DNA of 17,342 nucleotides. It comes from an uncultured Actinomyces sp. Lineage in GTDB: Bacteria > Actinomycetota > Actinomycetes > Actinomycetales > Actinomycetaceae. How positions within the stretch are numbered: position 1 is the first letter of the stretch; every line of letters begins with the position of its first letter. The DNA lies in contig CAMPYB010000021.1 of the NCBI GenBank assembly GCA_946998115.1, forward strand, positions 1 through 17,342, in the 5' to 3' direction. Shown here in pieces: positions 15,172 to 17,342 of the stretch. The translations under genes were made by a program, and so were the position numbers. Under the pieces are notes generated by a model. It did not search any database. It had not been told where the DNA came from and saw only the letters and a program-made list of their open reading frames with translations.

Positions 15172-15456
15172 CGATTGCTGTATGTTTTGAATAAAAATTT
15201 CATGTTAGGTATTTGTGTTATAAAAAATTTTAAAGAGCTTTTTATCTCTATTCTTGTTTCTTTTTGTGTATGGAATTATATGGAATTTAGTTTATTATTT
15301 ATTTGATGTGACAGATTTTTGTGTAGTTGGATTGAATTTATTATTTGGTTGAATTTTTTAGTTTTATAATTTTCGTTTAAAATTTGTAATTTTATATTTA
15401 CTATTGATTGAAAACTATTATATATCAAATATTTTGTATTTGTTTTTAAAAAATGG
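15172..15456. other. A+T-rich spacer between rnd and tRNA-Gly
   Basis: 285 bases without a gene on either strand. On the minus strand the tRNA-Gly gene is followed almost at once by a T run (positions 15454-15448), then a small CAAATA/TATTTG hairpin. This may be the tRNA terminator. Nothing else is recognisable. Confidence 0.4.
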
Positions 15457-15529
15457 AGCGGATGACGGGACTCGAACCCGCGACCCTCACCTTGGCAAGG
15501 TGATGCTCTACCAACTGAGCCACATCCGC
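15457..15529 (-). tRNA. tRNA-Gly (GCC), second copy
   Basis: The reverse complement folds as a complete cloverleaf with anticodon GCC. All 73 bases are identical to the gene at 3104-3176, while the flanks differ from the first bases onward, so only the tRNA itself is duplicated. The two genes are in opposite orientation. CCA is not encoded. It stands alone with its own promoter. Confidence 0.97.
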
Positions 15530-15564
15530 ATGTAATGAATATGAAATATATTCACAGAACACCT

Positions 15565-15593
15565 AGTATACAGTGTGTTTTTATTTTCATCAA
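15565..15593 (-). promoter_or_regulatory. Promoter of the solitary tRNA-Gly gene
   Basis: On the minus strand TTGATG (15593-15588) and TATACT (15570-15565) are spaced exactly 17 bases. The predicted start near 15558 gives a leader of about 29 bases before the tRNA. This is the best promoter match in the window. Confidence 0.6.
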
Positions 15594-15733
15594 GGTCTTA
15601 TATGTAATGTTTGTATTTAATATTGCTAGTTTATGAATAATTATATTTTAGGATTTTAAAATAATTTTTATAATTAGTTATATTTTTATATATTATATAT
15701 GCGTTTATAGTTATGTTTATTATTAATATTTAT

Positions 15734-15772
15734 GGGGTAGACATGTTTTTATGCCTACCCCTTTTTGTTTTT
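15734..15772 (+). terminator. Strong terminator hairpin with T-tract on the plus strand
   Basis: GGGGTAG (15734-15740) pairs with CTACCCC (15755-15761). Past one A/C mismatch, CAT/ATG extends the stem around loop GTTTTT. TTTTTGTTTTT follows directly on the plus strand. No plus-strand gene precedes it. The minus-strand surface-protein gene ends 47 bases away, but the hairpin is followed on that strand by ATAAATATT rather than a T run. It is probably used as the (possibly bidirectional) terminator of the surface gene. Confidence 0.65.
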
Positions 15773-15818
15773 GACTAATGGATAATATCAGTCAAATTTG
15801 CAAACTATTGATGTATTG

Positions 15819-17342
15819 TTATTTTTCATCTTTGTCTTTTCTGCGTTTGCGTCCTAATGCTAATAGTACACCACCTGTTATTGCTGTTAAGATACTTGCT
15901 ATACCTGTATTTGTATCTGTACCTGTATTTGTCAAATAACCTTTAGTGTCAATCTTTGCAGTCTTTATAGGTAACTTTTCTATTATGCTATCTAACGGTA
16001 ATGTACTAGTTGAGCCATCTGGGTATGTTACAGTTACAATACCATGATTTGTATCAATTGTAATATTGTCTTTTGTTATACCTTTGTCTTTGTTTGCGTC
16101 AATAATTGACTGTTTAATTTTGTCAATTTCAGATGGCGTTAGTTTACTAGGATTTACAACACCAATTTTACCTTTATCATTCGGTGTAACTGCAGGGTTA
16201 CTTTCAGCATTAGTTTTTGGTCTGACTACATTATCGAGTGGAATAACAGTTGTGGAACCATCTTTATGACGTACATTGATGATACCTTTTGTTTTGTCTA
16301 CAGTAACGTCGTCTTTACTAATACCTTTGTCTTTGTTAGCTTGTGATACTACTTCTTTAATCTTGTCGATTTCTTTATCATTTGGATTCATAGTATCATC
16401 AACTGGTACTTTGTTTTCAGATTTTGGTGCAACTGCAGGGTTACTTTCAGCCTGTGTTTTGGCGCGTACAACGTCATTTAGTTGAATAATTTTTGCAGAG
16501 TTGTCATCGAATGTGACTTTTAGTTTATTTGTGCCATTTTCATTTACGATTTCAACGCTACTGATACCTAGTTGCGGATAGTTTTCAACTAAAGTTTCTT
16601 TTACTTTCGTTAACTCATCTGCTGTTGGTGCAGTAGTATTATCAACACCGACTTTCTTATCGTCAGGCAATGCCAATGTAGATGTTTTTTCAGCTGTTGT
16701 TTTTTCTACTAGCACCTTTTCAGGTGTAAAAGTATTAGTTGAATTATCAGACGGGTATGTGACTGTTACTATACCTGTTGTTTTATCAACTGTTACCATA
16801 TTTTCAGTAACTTTACCTTGATTTGTTTGTGCAACTAGTTGCTTGATTTCATTAACTTCTGAGTCAGTTAATGCATTCGGATTATTGACTTTCACGCGCG
16901 CATTTGTTTGCGGAGCAACTAATGGATTATTTTCAGCTTGAGTCTTATTGCGTGCAACATCTGTGAGCTTGAGTGTTGTCTTACTATTATCACCAAATGT
17001 TACAACGACTTGTTTTTGAGCCATATCAAAGCTAATCATTGCTTCCGTTATATTCTTGTCACGGTTTGCTTCAGCAACAGCTTTCTTTATCAATGCTTGT
17101 TCGTCAGCTGTTGGTGTGTCTACATTTACAACAGGAACTTTTACGCTTGGTGCAACTATTCCATTCTTTTCAGCTTCGGTTTTTGCGCGTACAACTTTAT
17201 TTAGTTCTATAGTTTTTACGCTACCATCTGAGAAAGTGACTTTCACAACTTTAGGTGTGAGTGTTGTGTCAACACTAACCATATTTTCTGTAATATTTAA
17301 AGTTGTGTTTGCCGCAGCAATTGATTTTTGGATTTGGCCAAT
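15819..17342 (-). CDS. Repetitive cell-wall-anchored surface protein (5' end missing)
   Basis: The open frame runs off the window edge, so the N-terminus, signal peptide and any adhesive head are not seen; an internal ATG at 17282 is not the start. The visible 507 residues hold one partial and five further repeats of about 80 residues. Each has a helical part (like SEIDKIKQSIIDANKDKGI) followed by a beta-like part (VTVTYPDGSTSTLPL) and a VVRxKTxAExNPAVxP linker. The 'YPDG' strand recalls Rib/alpha-like Gram-positive surface repeats; exact family not assigned. The C-terminus is a sorting signal: LTNTG (15935-15921), a hydrophobic stretch IASILTAITGGVLLAL and a basic tail GRKRRKDKDEK. It would be sortase-anchored and may act as an adhesin or stalk. 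It lies alone downstream of no other visible gene on its strand. Confidence 0.88.
   Translation of the reverse strand: MGQIQKSIAAANTTLNITENMVSVDTTLTPKVVKVTFSDGSVKTIELNKVVRAKTEAEKNGIVAPSVKVPVVNVDTPTADEQALIKKAVAEANRDKNITEAMISFDMAQKQVVVTFGDNSKTTLKLTDVARNKTQAENNPLVAPQTNARVKVNNPNALTDSEVNEIKQLVAQTNQGKVTENMVTVDKTTGIVTVTYPSDNSTNTFTPEKVLVEKTTAEKTSTLALPDDKKVGVDNTTAPTADELTKVKETLVENYPQLGISSVEIVNENGTNKLKVTFDDNSAKIIQLNDVVRAKTQAESNPAVAPKSENKVPVDDTMNPNDKEIDKIKEVVSQANKDKGISKDDVTVDKTKGIINVRHKDGSTTVIPLDNVVRPKTNAESNPAVTPNDKGKIGVVNPSKLTPSEIDKIKQSIIDANKDKGITKDNITIDTNHGIVTVTYPDGSTSTLPLDSIIEKLPIKTAKIDTKGYLTNTGTDTNTGIASILTAITGGVLLALGRKRRKDKDEK
15969..17342 (-). repeat. Tandem ~80-residue repeat array in the surface protein
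   Basis: Approximate unit boundaries on the minus strand: 17342-17148 (partial), 17147-16911, 16910-16665, 16664-16425, 16424-16182 and 16181-15969. Units are 79-82 residues, apart from the last, which runs into the anchor. The units diverge at protein level, but two linkers near 16192-16212 and 16434-16456 share about 21 identical bases on the plus strand, around ACTGCAGGGTTACTTTCAG, pointing to past duplication or ongoing recombination. Confidence 0.85.

Noticed and set aside
16066..17204. Plus-strand frames within the surface-protein repeats
   Set aside because: Antisense shadows of the repetitive coding sequence; the minus frame has clear repeats and a sorting signal.
15932..17342. CRISPR array
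   Set aside because: The periodicity is about 240 bases, in frame, and diverged at DNA level, as in protein-coding tandem repeats; there are no short identical repeats with unique spacers and no cas genes.

Overview
The window looks like chromosomal DNA from a low-GC member of the Actinomycetes (Actinobacteria). Base composition is strongly A+T-rich, around 30% GC by eye. The protein content is nevertheless actinobacterial: a NucS mismatch endonuclease, a small Cys/His protein next to it, a mycobacterial-type Ap4A-phosphorylase-like HIT protein, a phosphatidylinositol-phosphate-synthase-like CDP-alcohol phosphotransferase, and the gene order thrS - HIT - pgsA followed by pdxS and a NUDIX gene. 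Half of the intact genes start with GTG or TTG, unusual for such an A+T-rich genome but common in this phylum. The Bifidobacteriaceae or a neighbouring host-associated family is the best guess. That placement is inference.

Left part (1-3356, plus strand): nucS, a 99-residue Cys/His protein, an M20 metallodipeptidase with a clear terminator, then a tRNA cluster Gly(GCC)-Cys(GCA)-Val(GAC) behind a good promoter. A 509-base A+T-rich non-coding stretch follows.

Middle (3866-6670): a YfcC-family membrane transporter, then a membrane-embedded regulator with about seven transmembrane segments fused to a LuxR-type DNA-binding domain. This looks like a transporter/sensor-regulator module.

Housekeeping block (6778-13762, plus strand): threonyl-tRNA synthetase, HIT hydrolase/phosphorylase, PIP-synthase-like enzyme, the pyridoxal-phosphate synthase subunit PdxS, a NUDIX hydrolase directly coupled to pdxS, and dxs (entry to the MEP isoprenoid pathway). 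In mycobacteria the equivalent locus also carries an acyltransferase, pimA and pdxT. None is present here, so the locus looks condensed.

Right part (minus strand): ribonuclease D (rnd) converges on dxs. A second, identical tRNA-Gly(GCC) gene lies in inverted orientation 12.3 kb from the first. Last comes the 3' end of a large repetitive surface protein with about 80-residue repeats and a non-canonical LTNTG sorting signal, cut by the window edge.

I see no CRISPR array, transposase, phage gene or obvious novel enzyme system. The most interesting items are the partial surface adhesin, the 7TM-LuxR/YfcC pair, the condensed PI/PLP locus and an unusual substitution beside the catalytic Glu of DXS.
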